64,000 nucleotides of DNA from Phragmites australis (lineage: Eukaryota > Streptophyta > Magnoliopsida > Poales > Poaceae): positions 12,622,001-12,686,000 of the forward strand of contig NC_084941.1 of assembly GCF_958298935.1 (NCBI RefSeq). The letters run 5' to 3'. Position 1 is the first letter of the stretch. Every line of letters starts with the position of its first letter. Below are positions 46,085 through 57,765 of this stretch, piece by piece. Below the pieces are notes generated by a model, which did no database searches, was not told the origin of the DNA, and was given only the letters and a program-made list of their open reading frames with translations. A program made the position numbers and the translations under genes.

Positions 46085-47056
46085 CCTACAGCTCTCCAGG
46101 ATGCTTCCGAGCTGGTCCGGCACTGCAGAGCGTGCCAGTTCCACGCAAAGCAGATTCACCAGCTAGCTCAGGCTCTTCACACCATCCCCCTGTCATGGCC
46201 TTTCGTGGTTTGGGGGCTGGACATTCTGGGTCCATTCCCCCGAGCAGTCAGGGGCTATGAGTACCTTTACGTCGCCATCGACAAATTCACCAAATGGTTG
46301 GAAGCGGTCCCAGTCGTCAAGGTGACCAAGAACACGGTGCTGCAGTTTATCCGCGGCATCACCAGTCAATTCGGTGTCCCGAACCGGATCATCACCGACA
46401 ATGGCACTCAGTTCACAAGTGCCATGTTCGGGGACTACTGCGAAGACCTCGGCATCAAGCTCTGCTTCGCCTTCGTCGCTCATCCTCGGAGCAATGTGCA
46501 GGTCGAGCGCGCCAACGCGGAGATACTAAAGGGGCTCAAAACCCGAACCTACAACGTGCTCGCAAAGCACGGAAAATGGTGGATCGACGAGCTGCCTGCC
46601 ATGCTATGGGCCAACCGGACCACGCCAAGTCGCGCTACTGGGGAGACTCCTTTCTTCCTCGTGTATGGTGCTGAGGTGGTCCTCCCCTCCGAGCTCACTC
46701 TAGGCTCCCCTCGGGTGCATGCCTACTTTGAAGGCGAACAGGAGCAGCAGAGGCGTGACGACGTCAACTATTTGGAAGAGCACCGGCGGCGTGCCGCCGT
46801 CCGAGCAGCCCGCTACCAGCAAAGCCTGCGGCGCTACCATCAGCGCCGCGTCTGGGCCCGGTCTCTCGAGGTGGGGGATCTAGTTCTTCGACGCGTCCAG
46901 TCGTGCGAAGAAAGGAATAAGCTGTCCCCTATATGGGAAGGCCCCTTTACCGTGATCGGTGTCCCGCGAGAAGGCTCTTTTCGGTTGGCTGCAGAAGATG
47001 GGCAGCCGCTCCCCAACCCGTGGAACATCGAGCACCTCCGCAAGTTCTTCCCGTAG
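46085..47056 (+). CDS. Ty3 integrase core and C-terminus
   Basis: Same frame after the TAG: ELVRHCRACQFHAKQ (second half of the HHCC finger), WGLDILGPF (first Asp, about 46220), RIITDNGTQFTSAMFGDYC (second Asp, about 46397), HPRSNVQVERANAEILKG (Glu 36 codons later) and TGETPFFLVYGAEVVLPSEL. It then has a C-terminal YNxx-like SLEVGDLVLRR and KLSPIWEGPFTVI, ending IEHLRKFFP-stop. The DD35E triad is complete, with Gly to Val in NGQ the one odd change. No chromodomain is present, as expected for Tat. Confidence 0.88.
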   Translation, partial: PTALQDASELVRHCRACQFHAKQIHQLAQALHTIPLSWPFVVWGLDILGPFPRAVRGYEYLYVAIDKFTKWLEAVPVVKVTKNTVLQFIRGITSQFGVPNRIITDNGTQFTSAMFGDYCEDLGIKLCFAFVAHPRSNVQVERANAEILKGLKTRTYNVLAKHGKWWIDELPAMLWANRTTPSRATGETPFFLVYGAEVVLPSELTLGSPRVHAYFEGEQEQQRRDDVNYLEEHRRRAAVRAARYQQSLRRYHQRRVWARSLEVGDLVLRRVQSCEERNKLSPIWEGPFTVIGVPREGSFRLAAEDGQPLPNPWNIEHLRKFFP

Positions 47057-48724
47057 ATGGCCATGTTTGCAGGCTCAGGTCAACCAGGCCGGGGGCTCCC
47101 CCCCGCCCAAGTTGACCGAGGGCTACCACTAACTGGGTAAGTCACCCAACCTTGTAAAAAAATTGTCAATACAATATGTATATCAATGTGCAATCCTTAT
47201 GTCAAATTTCATTTTTCTGGATTCCATATGTTTAATCTGTCTGGTGAGATGCTCGATTGTGCGAGAAAAATTCGCTCTCTCATTTTCCCCGTTGATAAAA
47301 GAATCCCAATCGGTATGCGCGCGGGCAGTTGCCGCTGACTTACGTCTGATGTGGTAGGCTGTGGTGTTCGGTGTCGTGACAGTCTCCCGGGCACTACCGA
47401 GTCCCTGGGGTTCTCGGGTAATCCTATCGCTAGAGCCGCTCGAGGAGTCCGAAGCCTAGGCCCCAGGGGCGGGCTGTCAGTGCTCGGTCTGGTCTGTCAT
47501 ACCCGGGTGCCACCGAACCATAGGACCTCTGGGTTATGCCTCTGCCTGCTCTTGTCCGCCGGTCTGGGCATTCAAGAGGTCTCGGGTCGAAAACGAGAGC
47601 AGTCTATAATGAGTACCGCACTAACAGAGTGCACCAAGTAAAGAATTTCTCTATTTTTTCTCTCAAGTCACAGATCGACAATCAAAAGCAAAAACAGCTC
47701 GACCGCGAGGGCCTTAGTGCTCAAGTCACTGCTCGGCCCTAAGGGTCCTGGGGTGGCCCTACCGCTCAGGCGTGAGTGGTCGGGATTGCCTGATCCTGGG
47801 CTCCTCATGCGCCCCTTGGTGCTCGGGCGCCCCGGCCGTGGGAACCAAGTTCCCGGGCACCCCGAGCTCGGAGCACATACCCCTCCTAGATCGGTTGGCC
47901 GAAAAAGCTGACAGCTGTCCGGTGAGTGGTTAAATTCAGACGAATTTACATTCAGTAATATTTTGTTCCCGAGTCATCCTCGGGGGCCCTCGTACTCTAA
48001 TCTGCTTGGTGAGATGGTCTCCTCACGCACAAAACCCTGCCGCGTGTCCACTTTTTCCTAGAATGACATAACGGTTCGTAGAAAGGTGTACAGTATGTAC
48101 GGTAATGTCCCATCGAAGTCTTTCATGGTGGTCGTGGTGTTCGGTTCGCTTAAAGGGCCCCGAGCACTACCGAGTCCCTGGGGTTCTCGGGTAATCCTAT
48201 CGCTCGATCCGCTCAAGTAGTCCGGAGCCTAGGCCCCAGGGACGGGCTGTCGGTGCTCGATCCGGTCCGTCCTAAGCCCGGGCACCACCAAACCGTGGGG
48301 ACTCTTGGTCACATTCCCGCCCGCACATGTCTCCAGTCTACTTGCTGAGTGGTCGCAAAGTGGAGAAGTGTTCACCGTTCATGGCGTGCTCCGTGCTGGA
48401 TCGATCTATCTCCCAAGCAAGGAAGTTCGTGCCTTTGTCTTTTGACTTAGCCGTTGCGGACTCGCGAGGGCTCGGGGGCTGAACGCGCCGAGAAGGACGG
48501 TCGGGGCGATTTCATTCTCGGGGAAGGAAAGGTCGGGCTCGGTCCGACTGAGTACTCCTCGGGGCATCAAGTGAAACCAGCAGAAACTTCATCAAGCACT
48601 CAGAAGAATACTGGAGTTGCGACCCCAAAGAAAGGCTTCCATTATATTCACAAAAAAGATAGCTATTCTGAGGGATCACTCCCATATTTACATCAAGACA
48701 AAGAAAAAGAAAAACTACAAAAGC
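47057..48724 (+). other. Tat element 3' region with direct repeats
   Basis: A non-coding stretch after pol. A block of about 190 bp beginning ggtgttcggt and containing tccctggggttctcgggtaa occurs at about 47366-47550 and again at about 48138-48330. The block before each (ctgtctggtgagatg / ctgcttggtgagatg) is also repeated, so a unit of about 770 bp is present twice. Confidence 0.75.
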
Positions 48725-50216
48725 CTACTCTAAGTCGGAGCCCTCGCCGCTGCTCCCCGGGTCTGGAGTCGTTGGTGCCTCTCGTGTAAAGCAGGCCGCC
48801 ACCTTGGCGGCGGCGCCCCGAACTGCCTCCCGGGCGGCCTCCTCCTCGGCTTCAACCACCCCTTCCCGAGCTGGTTCCAGTGGGAAGTTCGGGTCCCGGC
48901 TTCGGTAGCAGGCCAGGACGTGTTCGGCCACTACCTGGGCCAAACCACGCCCTTCCCGGGCGGCGAGTTCCTGGACGGCCTAGGGCAGCGCCTTGAGGCA
49001 CTGGCTGATCCTCTGGAAGCTGAGGGCAACCTGGCTGAGGCCAGTCCCCTTCGCCTCCATGTCGACTCGCCCGAGCCCGGCCGCCCTCATGGACCTCTGC
49101 ATCTGCCGGAGGATGTCTTCCATCATCCGCTTCACATTGGCCCGTTCGGTCTCGGCGGCCTCGAGCTCCTCCGTCACGCGCCGCAGCCGCTCCTCGAAGC
49201 CCTGTCCCCCGGCCGCGCCGGACACCTGGGCTTCAGCCTGCTTCACCCGCTTCGCAAGGGCGGAGAGGGCCTGCTCGCGGGCGGTCAGCTCGGACTCCCA
49301 TTTGGCGGCCCACTCCTCCCTAGCGGCCGCGGCCAGCACCGCCTCAGCGGCCTCCGTCTCCCGCAGAATCAGCAGTTCCTCCCGGGCTTCCAGGTCCGCC
49401 GTCGTAATGCCGACGTCGGTCTCCCTGATGGCGATGTCTTCCTCCCGGCTCTGGAGCTCCTCCTCCCGATGTTGGAGTTCGGCGCATACCTGGTCAGCCT
49501 CGCCTTTCAGGCGGGCCAATTCAGCCTGGGAAGCTTCCACCGCCCTCTCGCGGGCTAGAACCGTCTCCTCCCGCGCCTGCGCCTGCCTCTCCCTGGCGAG
49601 CGCCTCGGCAGCCTGCTACTGCAATGCCTCAGCCAGGCGGGCGGCTTCCTCCTGTTCCCGCGCAGCCTCCGCACGGGTGCCCTCTAGGGCCTTCTGCTCC
49701 TCCTCCAGGGCACGCCGCTCGCCCTCGTTGGTGGCGCATGCCGCAGCGACGCAGGCCTCGAAAAGGCGCCAGCCCGCGACAAGCCGCGCCCTCTCCGCAG
49801 CAAGAGTGGCGCGGTCCGCCTCAAGCTGCGTCATCTCCCCCGCCACGGCCGCCTCCAGCCGCCCGATCACCTCCTGGGCGCTTCCCAGCATGACTGGGAG
49901 GGGATCGGCGGGCTGGCTGGGCGACGGCTGGGAGCTGGGACCCCTGCGAGCCTCCTCCGAGGGGCTCGGGGTCCCCGAAAAATGCCATGCGGGCACCGCC
50001 CACGATGAGGTTGACCACCCCACGCTTGACGCGTTTGGGGCGGACTCAGCCGGCGCCGGCTGCTCGGGCATGGCCGCTGCCACCCTCTCGGGGCTGGGCG
50101 GCGTCTGTGTTTCCATCTCGGCCGGCGCGCTCGGTGGCTCCGGCTCCGCCGGCGCGCTTGGCTCAGGCGCGCTCGGCTCGGGGGCTGGAGCCGGCCTCGG
50201 CGCCTCCGCCGGCAGC

Positions 50217-50307
50217 CTGCAGAAGAAAAGCAAAGGTTAGTCTCCAAAGCCGCTCTGGGCGAAGTATGCTCGCGAAGTATGCTCACGAAGAAAGGGGGAA
50301 AACTTAC
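50217..50307 (-). other. Intron of the antisense gene
   Basis: Donor tctgc|gtaagttttcccc and acceptor cttttcttctgcag|gctgc. Removing these 91 nt joins RGPKSA to LPAEAPRPAPAPEP in frame, whereas the unspliced frame stops within a few codons. Confidence 0.7.
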
Positions 50308-51228
50308 GCAGATTTGGGTCCTCTGTATTGCCATCTCGATGCCGGGATCCTGTACCCCGGGCCCGATGACGTGGGCCCGGAGTCCTCCCTCCTCCTCTTC
50401 AGCGGGGGGTTCTGCGGGGCCACCGTGCGGTCTCCAGGCTCCAGACCAAGCCCAAGCAGATCAAAGTCTGGTTCTAGAACCGCAGATGCCGCCCCCGCCG
50501 ACAGCCCCGCGCTGGACGACTGACCGCCCCGGCCTCCCTCCTCGCCAGGCAACGGCGACGGTGGGGACGCCGGCGCAGGAACGAAAGTCCGGGGGCGCTT
50601 CCCTCTGTCCCCCGGCGCTATCACCGCCCTGCTGTCGGCGGCGCCTCCTTCTTCGGCTTGGCGGCTGCTGCCCGCAGCAGCCCCACCGCTGGCCTGCAGC
50701 TCGCCGCCTGCGGCGCCTGGGCCACCGATTTGCGCCGGATCACTTGCGGCCTCCTCGCCGGCCGCCTCGTTCGCCCTGGGGATCTCAATAGTCTCAGGAT
50801 TTTGGTGCCCTGGCCTGTCGACCAGCCCCTGGGCGTCGAACTCCGGCAGCTTCGCCTGCAGCGCCACCCGATCAGGATTGGCGCAGAGCGCCATCTCCTT
50901 CCACGGGAGCTCCGCCCGGCTCAGGTCGTCCACCCCGATCACCACCCGGAGCAGGCCCCTCAGTGCCGGCCTACCCAGGTCCCACTCCTCACCGATCTAG
51001 GTCCGGGTGATGTCCTGGGGGCCGGTGTAAAACCAGCAGGGCCGGGCCCGCTCCCGCAGGGGTGCCAGGCGGCGGCGCAGGTAGTCCGCCACCACCATCA
51101 CCGAAGTAAGCCCGGCCTGGCGCAGGAAGTCGATGCGCTCCAGGACCGGCGCCATCCGCGCATCCATCTGCGGCGGCACCTCCCAGGTCACCTTCTGGGG
51201 TTCCACCGCCATCTCAGCAGAGTCAGAC

Positions 51229-52001
51229 TGTTGGGTAACGAGTAGGCTACGCTAGCACAAAATAAATTTTCTCTACCACATTCAACCAGGAAGCCATGCT
51301 AGTAGGGGATCATGAATCATTACCACTTGACGAGCAGTGCAGCGGAAGAAGAGTTGGAGCAGACCAATCCAATGTCGTGCGCGTCAAGTAGTTGATCGTC
51401 AACCTCGTCCCGAGCACGTCCCGAGCACCTTCCGAGTACTCGCGAGTACGTCCCGAGTACTCCCGAGCACAACCCGAGTACACCCGAGCACGTCCCGAGT
51501 ACCCCCGAGCACGTCCCGAGTACCCCGAGCACGTCCCGAGTACCCCCGAGCATGTCCTGAGCACAACCCGAGTACACCCGAGCACGTCCCGATTACCCCA
51601 AGCACGTCCCGAGTACCCCGAGCACGTCCCGAGTACCCCGAGCACGTCCCAAGTACTCCCAAGCAGATCAGCACCGCAATAGTAGTAGCGCCTCTACGGT
51701 ATCCACACGTAAAAGGATAGAATCGCCGTGCGCCGGTGTGCTAGCACCGCGCGCCCAGCTAGGGTTTCGAAGGGAGTTCGGGAATAGGAGGCGGCTAGGG
51801 TTTTTGGTGGCAAGATCTGTTTTTGGAAAAAACTCAATGCGCCTTGGCCCCTGCCTATTCTTATATAGAGCACGCTAATGGGCCTTTAATCAACATTAAA
51901 GCCCATTATGACTCTAAACCCTAATGGACCTTTAATCAACATTAAAGCCCATTAGCAGATCCAATCCGCAACTCGATCGCCTCTAGGGCATATCACCAAC
52001 A
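51229..52001. repeat. Solo LTR, TSD cagac
   Basis: 773 bp, tgttgggtaacgag...atatcaccaaca with TGTTGG/CCAACA ends and perfect 5-bp duplications cagac (51224-51228, 52002-52006). It splits the antisense gene. 51404-51660 is a minisatellite of cgagcacgtc and cgagtacccc half-units. There are two copies of tttaatcaacattaaagccc near 51886 and 51933. Confidence 0.92.
51404..51660. repeat. cccgagcacgtcccgagtac minisatellite
   Basis: More than ten degenerate units of about 20 bp alternating gagcacgtcc and gagtacccc. It lies inside the solo LTR and is not coding. Confidence 0.88.
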
Positions 52002-52707
52002 CAGACGGTCGTGGGGGCTGACGTCGACGTAGAACCAATCGCGCCGCCAGTCCTCCCACTTGCTTCGCAGCACCTGGGGAATGTACTGCTCCCCCAGGCC
52101 GTCCCGCAGCCGGAAGTTGCAGCAGCCGGCGACGTCCGCGGTGGAGAGGCCCCTCTTCTTCCCGACCGACCGCAGCACGAAGAAGTGCCGGAAGAGCGTC
52201 ACCGACGGCGGCACCCCCCCCCCCCCGAACATCTCGCAGAGGTGGGCGAAGACCGCCAGGATGACGACGGAGTTGGGGCTGAGATGCACCAACTGGAGCC
52301 TGAACGTCTCCAGGACCTGAAGAAAGAACGCTGAAAATGGCGGCACTAGCCCGGCCGCCACGAAGGAAGTGAAGAGGACAATGTGCCCCGGACGGTTTGT
52401 CACCGGCAGGAAGCTCGCCGACGTCACCATCGAGGCCCCCCGCTGGCCCTCGGGGACCATCAGCTTCCGAACCCTGTCCGCCGCCTCCTCGTTCACCAGG
52501 CGGGACTCTGGCAGCACGCCGTCAGGAGTCCTGTCGCGGCGGCTTCCTCCTGCTCTTGACATCTCGTCGGGGTGGGGGATGATCTGGACGGTGGGGAAAG
52601 GAAGGTGCTCTGATCGCCTAAGGAAAGTCTAGGGCTCAGGAGCGCAAAGAGGGCAAGAGCTTGATCGCAAGATGGCGTAAAGAGGGGGGCGGTTCGCTCC
52701 CCTCCTC

Positions 52708-52715
52708 CTTTTATA
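52708..52715 (-). promoter_or_regulatory. TATA box of the antisense gene
   Basis: On the minus strand tataaaag lies in ggggtataaaaggaggag, about 150 nt upstream of the ATG at 52562 and outside the LTR. It suggests the antisense gene has its own promoter. Confidence 0.55.
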
Positions 52716-53092
52716 CCCCAGGGGAATTCAAACATCGCCTGCCACGGCGCACTCGGCGGGACGGTTTCCTCGATCAACGCAACCGCCAGGCGAATCTCCC
52801 ACGGGTCGTGCGGTGTTAGCAGTTGCCAGGCGTATTTTTCTCGATTTGGGCGGCTGCCACGCGTGCCCCTGCCCCGTTATCATGCGCCGCCCGTCCCGTT
52901 GTCACACGCCTCAGGAGTCGTTTGGACGCGCGTCCGTTAGGCTCCCCGTTGGGCCGTACCAAAGGCCCGGACCGGAGGGACCACCATCTGAAAGCCCACC
53001 ACGTGGCGTCAGCACCGGCTTCGGCCTCGTTGGCGATGAAGGGCCCATCTGGAGTCTCCGGGCCATTGCCTGCCAATGGGCCCAGGGGCTGC

Positions 53093-54558
53093 TGTCGGTG
53101 TATCAGGAACCGGGGGTCCCCGAATCCCGATGCCAGGCCAGCCATCCGCCACATGACGCCATCCCGCGGAGTCTCTCCCGCAAGATGAGAAAGATTGAGT
53201 CCCGGGAGAGGGCGCTCGGGGCCACAGTCGATGGCCCCCGAGTACCCCAGTTCCCCGATGATCCACGAGATCTAAGTACCGGAAAGAAAGTGCTCGAGAG
53301 GGTGTACGGTGACCCCCGAGCACCCTAGTCCCCTGATGACCAGGAGAGCTAAGTACCGGGAGAAACGTGCCCAGGGCCGCCGGCGGTGGCCCCTGGGCAT
53401 CCAAGTATCCCGAGGACCCACCGAAGGAAGTTCCGGGAGAGAGTGCTCGGGGCTGCGTGCAGCAGTCCCCGAGCACTCGGTTCCCCAAGGATCCGTACAA
53501 GTGTGCCCGGGAGAGAGTGCTCGGGGAGGTAAACAGTACCCCCGAGCACTCGGTTCCCCGAGAACAAGAAAGGGCATTCTCGGGAGAGAGTGCTCGGGGA
53601 GGTGAACAGTACCCCCGGGCACTCGGTACCCCGACGACCCAGAAAGCCCCCTGGCAGAGGCCCCCGAGGGGCCCACCGATGAGGTGTCAGCCAGTCAAAG
53701 GCCCGAGGCCGCATTTAAAGAGCGTGCGTGGCCTGTCACCTCCAACTGCTCCTGCCGCGCTCAGTGTCAGTTCCTGCTACGTTCTGGCAGAGAGGCGTGG
53801 GGTTATTAATTGCACGGGTCCCGTCCCGTGCCATCCGGCCCGTCTCAGGATAGCGTCGTAAGAGCCGAGGCGTTCCGTCTGCCGCGCTGCTGTGGCATGG
53901 GAACAAGACAGGGCGGGCACGCCGGGCCGCTCTGCGGCTGCCCGGTGGGCCCTGTCCACGGCGCCCGTTGCCAGGGCATTTATGGTGACGGATGACCGGG
54001 CGTGTGCCATATTTTCCACCCCCGGTCACTTCGCCCAGAGGAAATGATGACGTCCTTTCCATTTATGGTGTCTCGAAACTTGTGCCCCCCTCCCGTTCGG
54101 GGCACGTTACTGCCGGCGGGTATTTAAAGCAACCGGTGACACAGAAGGAAACATCCAAAAAAAAGGTATGGAAAAAAGAGAGGACTCACAAGCACAGACA
54201 AGAACACAGCACAAGAGAAACAATGGCTGAGAAGTGAGCAGCACGAGACAGGCCGAAAAACAAAGGGCCCCAGGCTCTAAGATAGACCAACATTCTTGTA
54301 ACCAGCAATATCCTTGAGGGACTTTCTCAGGGCATTTATAGTATCAATACAGGAGTAGGGTGTTACGCCCCTGTGCGGCCCGAACCTGTCTAAATTCCAG
54401 TGCATTTACTTCTTTTTGCACTAGGTCGTTCCACCACCACCGGCAGTTGCATTCATTCCCATTTATTTCTCTGACGAACATACTCAGGATCATCCCCCGG
54501 CCAAATCTCTAAAAAGGGGTCTCTCGGGATCCCTGCGATTGGAGTTAATCCTTCGACA
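53093..54558 (+). repeat. 3' LTR of the Tat element
   Basis: Partner of 40225-41676, 1466 bp. Preceded by a short purine-rich stretch (cccaggggctgc). Confidence 0.92.
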
Positions 54559-54563
54559 GTTTT

Positions 54564-55142
54564 AGAGCATCAAGAATAAAAATGAACGATACAATAAGTA
54601 ATATATGGTTAAATTGATAGTCACGTGCAAATATAATATCATAACTAATTTATCTTTCAAAATATATGATTTCTAATGTACTTAATAATTTCCCGTCCAG
54701 GGGAGGAGATTATCTTCATATTATTTCTGTTATACTATCATAACTAATTTAGATCTACCAAAAACTGCTTTTGCAGTTGATAGCCATCCTGCATGTTTAT
54801 TGCATGTCAATAACAAGTGGACATGGATCACTGCGAATTGTACAATATTGTGCAATGGAAAAGACTTAATCTATGAATTGTTGGTATTAGTCTTTCTCCG
54901 TTCCATATGTGCATGAACTCAATAACAAAGAAATCAGAAGCATTCTACATAACGATTAATTGTTACATTTGCACTTCATAAACAAATCAGTTATAGTGAG
55001 GTTAGAAACAAGTTACCAATCATGAAACCGAGAAACACTACGAGATAGCTTAAGAGGCCATTTCAAGATATCATAATTTGTACCAGGATTTGCTACTTCC
55101 ATGGCAAGCCAAAAATTCTTGGCAATCTTTTTATGTTTGGGC
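54564..55142. other. Non-coding AT-rich sequence right of the Tat element
   Basis: No exon or repeat recognised. Confidence 0.5.
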
Positions 55143-55373
55143 TTATAGTTTATATAAAATGAAACTTTGAATCGGTACAGGACATGAGTCTAGTACAAAT
55201 ATAGTTCTATTATACATATCCAGTGCGAGCAGAACGTAGCTGCTGAGGAGAGCATGTGGCAATAGAATCTGCACAAGATATGTGTTAGGAAAGCGTAAAC
55301 AACGACACTGACTGACAAGCGATACAATCTTACCAACTAGTATATAGAGATATGACAGTCTATCCCAGGCCAA
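55143..55373 (-). pseudogene. ULP1-like catalytic-region fragment
   Basis: The minus-strand frame reads LLALDMYNRTIFVLDSCPVP, resembling the beta-strand segment after the catalytic His of plant ULP1-like proteases (VxDMxxRxxxVLDSxP) with the Asp in LDS. Nothing else of the domain is found in order, so this is at most a relic exon. Confidence 0.35.
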
Positions 55374-56914
55374 CTATCAAATGTTTTCGCCAAGTATTGA
55401 ATGTCAAGATTTCCACAGAACGACAGCAATCGATAGAAATCAGAGACCGTATGAGATAATAAATATAAAGTTACACAAAACTGTAGGTCCATATGTTGAG
55501 TGTAGGTATCACTCAACATATGGACCTCGTCACAAGAGAATCAAATGAGTTTTCTCGCCAAGGCTTCAACCAAAAAATTTAAAATTTTGAGCAATTTGGC
55601 TCGCCTATCCTATATGTCAACTGTGTCCTGAGTTGTGCGGGATATTTTTTGAGTGATTTATTTATTTAATTTGGAAGGAAAGTGACAAGCTAGTAATGTA
55701 GTGTAATAATTTTTTGATATGTGATAATATTAGATTCTGATCGTTTGCGAATATTGGCGCACCTGTACGTCAATCGTGCCCTGATTTTACCATTATATTT
55801 TGTTTAGTGATTTGTTTAGATGATTTATTTACAAGGAAAGAGATCAGTCATGAAAAAATGTAACGAAAGTAATAAAAAAATATGTTGAGGTTGTTGGGTA
55901 AATCTATGTGCTTGCATATTCCATTGGCAGGATTTTGCCATGCTGAATTTTGTGCAAAAAACAGAAGTGCTTGCATGACCTTTCATCCTTGAAGGTGATA
56001 GTGTGTGATACAGATGTTCTTGACGTAGAGCAGAATGGAAGGAGGAGCAATTTCAGGAACATGTTCTTTTTTGAAATATATTAACTTATGAACCAGATAG
56101 TTTTCTTTCAAGTCTGAAACAGCAAAATGTGTATTTCTAATTTCCTCTATCAGATACTTTTATGGAATCAGAAAGAGGTTTTTTATGGTTGGAACCATGG
56201 ATGATTATAAAGAGAGATCTTCAAAGCAACCATACTTAGGTAAAAAGAAGCTATGAAGATCTCCTCTTTTTTCTCATTCAAAATTTTTGCTTAACTGAGA
56301 TTTCAATCTGTGAGTCCTACATAAACAATTTTATGCTAAGGTAGTCATAGTTTGGAACATGGGAAACTTCATAAGATCACCGCAGGAATTTCGCTTGCAA
56401 AATTTGGTGCGTTTCAAGGAATAAAATGCAAAAATTAAAACAGATGTATAGGTTTACATATTCTAGCACAAGATATGCTAGCTGGAGTCATATCGGTTGG
56501 TGTCTCTGCCTTGCAATAGCAAAGATTAGACAACACATAATTCAAGGCCAGTAGAAAATTATATTGATACAGACAGCTGGTTCTTCCTCAGACACAGTAA
56601 AATGACAAATTTCATTGAGTCATGACAGACCACACTTGGTTTCAGTTTACATTCTAATCCAGAACACAGACAAAATGCAATTACAATGAATTGCCAAGCT
56701 ATCATCAAGATGATCATTATGACTGTCATATCTCTGAAAATCAGATACACAGGGTTCCTAGATTCACATTCTTGAGCACAAAAACTTCACATTTCTCCTA
56801 AGATAAGTATCATCTAAACTGCCACTAAACAAACCGGTCTCTCACTACATTCTCGACCATCATCACTGAAATTGCTGAAGAAGTGAGCATGTGAAAGTTC
56901 AGCCAGCCGCTGTC

Positions 56915-57245
56915 GTCAGAATGCTTGGCGCTTCAGCCTGTCCATGAGAAGGTTAGCAACTGACTCGTATTCTTGCCCCCTTTCTGTTGCAATACCAGAT
57001 AAAGTGAGAAAAAGAGGCACAAATATAGATAGAAATTACAATAAGCAAGAACAACATTTATCACATATATTAAACAAGATGTAGAACCAGAATTACAGTC
57101 ATATATGGCAATCCCAGACGGTAGAACTAACGAGAGCAATATTAGACACACTCTCACTTGTTGCATATCTAGAATTTATTGAAACCCTTCTACTCGATGC
57201 AGTAAGGGCACATCCAGTTCTTGTTCTTCCTCACCTTTTCTATCT
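56915..57245 (-). pseudogene. zf-4CXXC_R1 (CDCA7-like) zinc-finger C-terminal remnant
   Basis: Minus strand: EKVRKNKNWMCPYCIE, then TAG, KGFNKF, TAG, ICNK and further stops; then LPSGIAIYD near 57110; then after a ttgcaacag acceptor GQEYESVANLLMDRLKRQAF and a stop. The order W-x-C-P-x-C, (L/M)PTGI, Y-x-SVA-L resembles the end of the zf-4CXXC_R1 domain of CDCA7-like proteins, chromatin-associated factors. Several stops within one exon show it is dead. Confidence 0.45.
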
Positions 57246-57584
57246 CTGCCATGCACAGGCATTAAACTAATCAGTATATTGCAAAAAAAAATTGGTGCTG
57301 AGAGGTTTCTGTACAGTAAACAGTGTGGATGTAGGAATGATCAGGGGATGCTGAGTGAATCGTGTACAATAAACAAATAATCAGCAAAATAGAAAATGTT
57401 GGGTACAGTTCTTCTGGTTTCATCTCTTGTTCTATTCCCAAACTTATGACTGGCAATCCTTTATTGTTGAAGCTACAAAATCACGCATCCTTTGTAAGGA
57501 TATAAGTACCAAATGTCCACAATTTTCTTCCAAAATTAAGCATCAATGCAATCAACGTTAACTGTACAAAGCATGTTTAAGAAA

Positions 57585-57765
57585 TAAATCTTCTAATTTT
57601 TTCATGGACAATGCAAGAACTAATCTGGCTGGTTTCTAGCAGGCCGATGACGTCTATTTCATTGTTGGGGTGGTGATGGTTAGTCAGCATTGCTTGTGAT
57701 TGGACCTCCAACTTTTTAATCTCATGAGTTCGATAGGTGATAGCAAATTTGAGGCGGTCATGTGC
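57585..57765 (-). other. Unrecognised exon-like segment
   Basis: Minus strand: AHDRLKFAITYRTHEIKKLE, then QSQAMLTNHHHPNNEIDVIG. Protein-like, with no family recognised and uncertain splice sites. It may belong with the segments at 58183 and 57245 in one decayed gene. Confidence 0.3.

Larger units (their letters stand above)
48725..52562 (-). pseudogene. Antisense gene of the Tat element (Transposase_28 domain, coiled coil)
   Basis: Minus strand, from ATG 52562. The first part has GHIVLFTSFVAAGLVPPFSA, VHLSPNSVVILAVFAHLCEM and SVTLFRHFFVLRSVGKKRG, the Pfam Transposase_28 (putative gypsy-type transposon) signature. After the nested solo LTR it resumes with VTWEVPPQMDARMAPVLERI and DLGRPALRGLLRVVIGVDDL, then a Pro/Ala-rich region and a long Glu/Ala-rich coiled coil. 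A spliced intron (50307-50217, gtaagt...ctgcag) keeps frame. Lesions: a frame change at the LTR, and TAG codons at 50997-50999, 49616-49618 and 48980-48982. Its role in the element is unknown; such antisense ORFs recur in Tat elements. Confidence 0.75.
40225..54558 (+). mobile_element. Ty3/gypsy Tat-lineage LTR retrotransposon, TSD gtttt
   Basis: A 14.3-kb element with near-identical LTRs (40225-41676, 53093-54558), both tgtcggtgtatcagg...ccgaca, and perfect 5-bp duplications gtttt (40220-40224, 54559-54563). The order gag, protease, RT, RNase H, archaeal-type RNase H, integrase, then a long 3' region with an antisense gene, is characteristic of the Tat lineage (Grande/Retand/Ogre relatives). 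Coding damage includes loss of most of gag, several TAG codons and one frameshift in pol, so it cannot move on its own. The close LTRs suggest recent insertion, possibly mobilised by an intact relative. Confidence 0.92.

Noticed and set aside
48993..50240. 415-codon open frame on the plus strand
   Set aside because: It is the complement of the GC-rich coiled-coil gene on the minus strand. The translation is Ser/Arg/Ala-rich without domain motifs, while the minus strand carries a Transposase_28 protein with consistent frame and splice sites.
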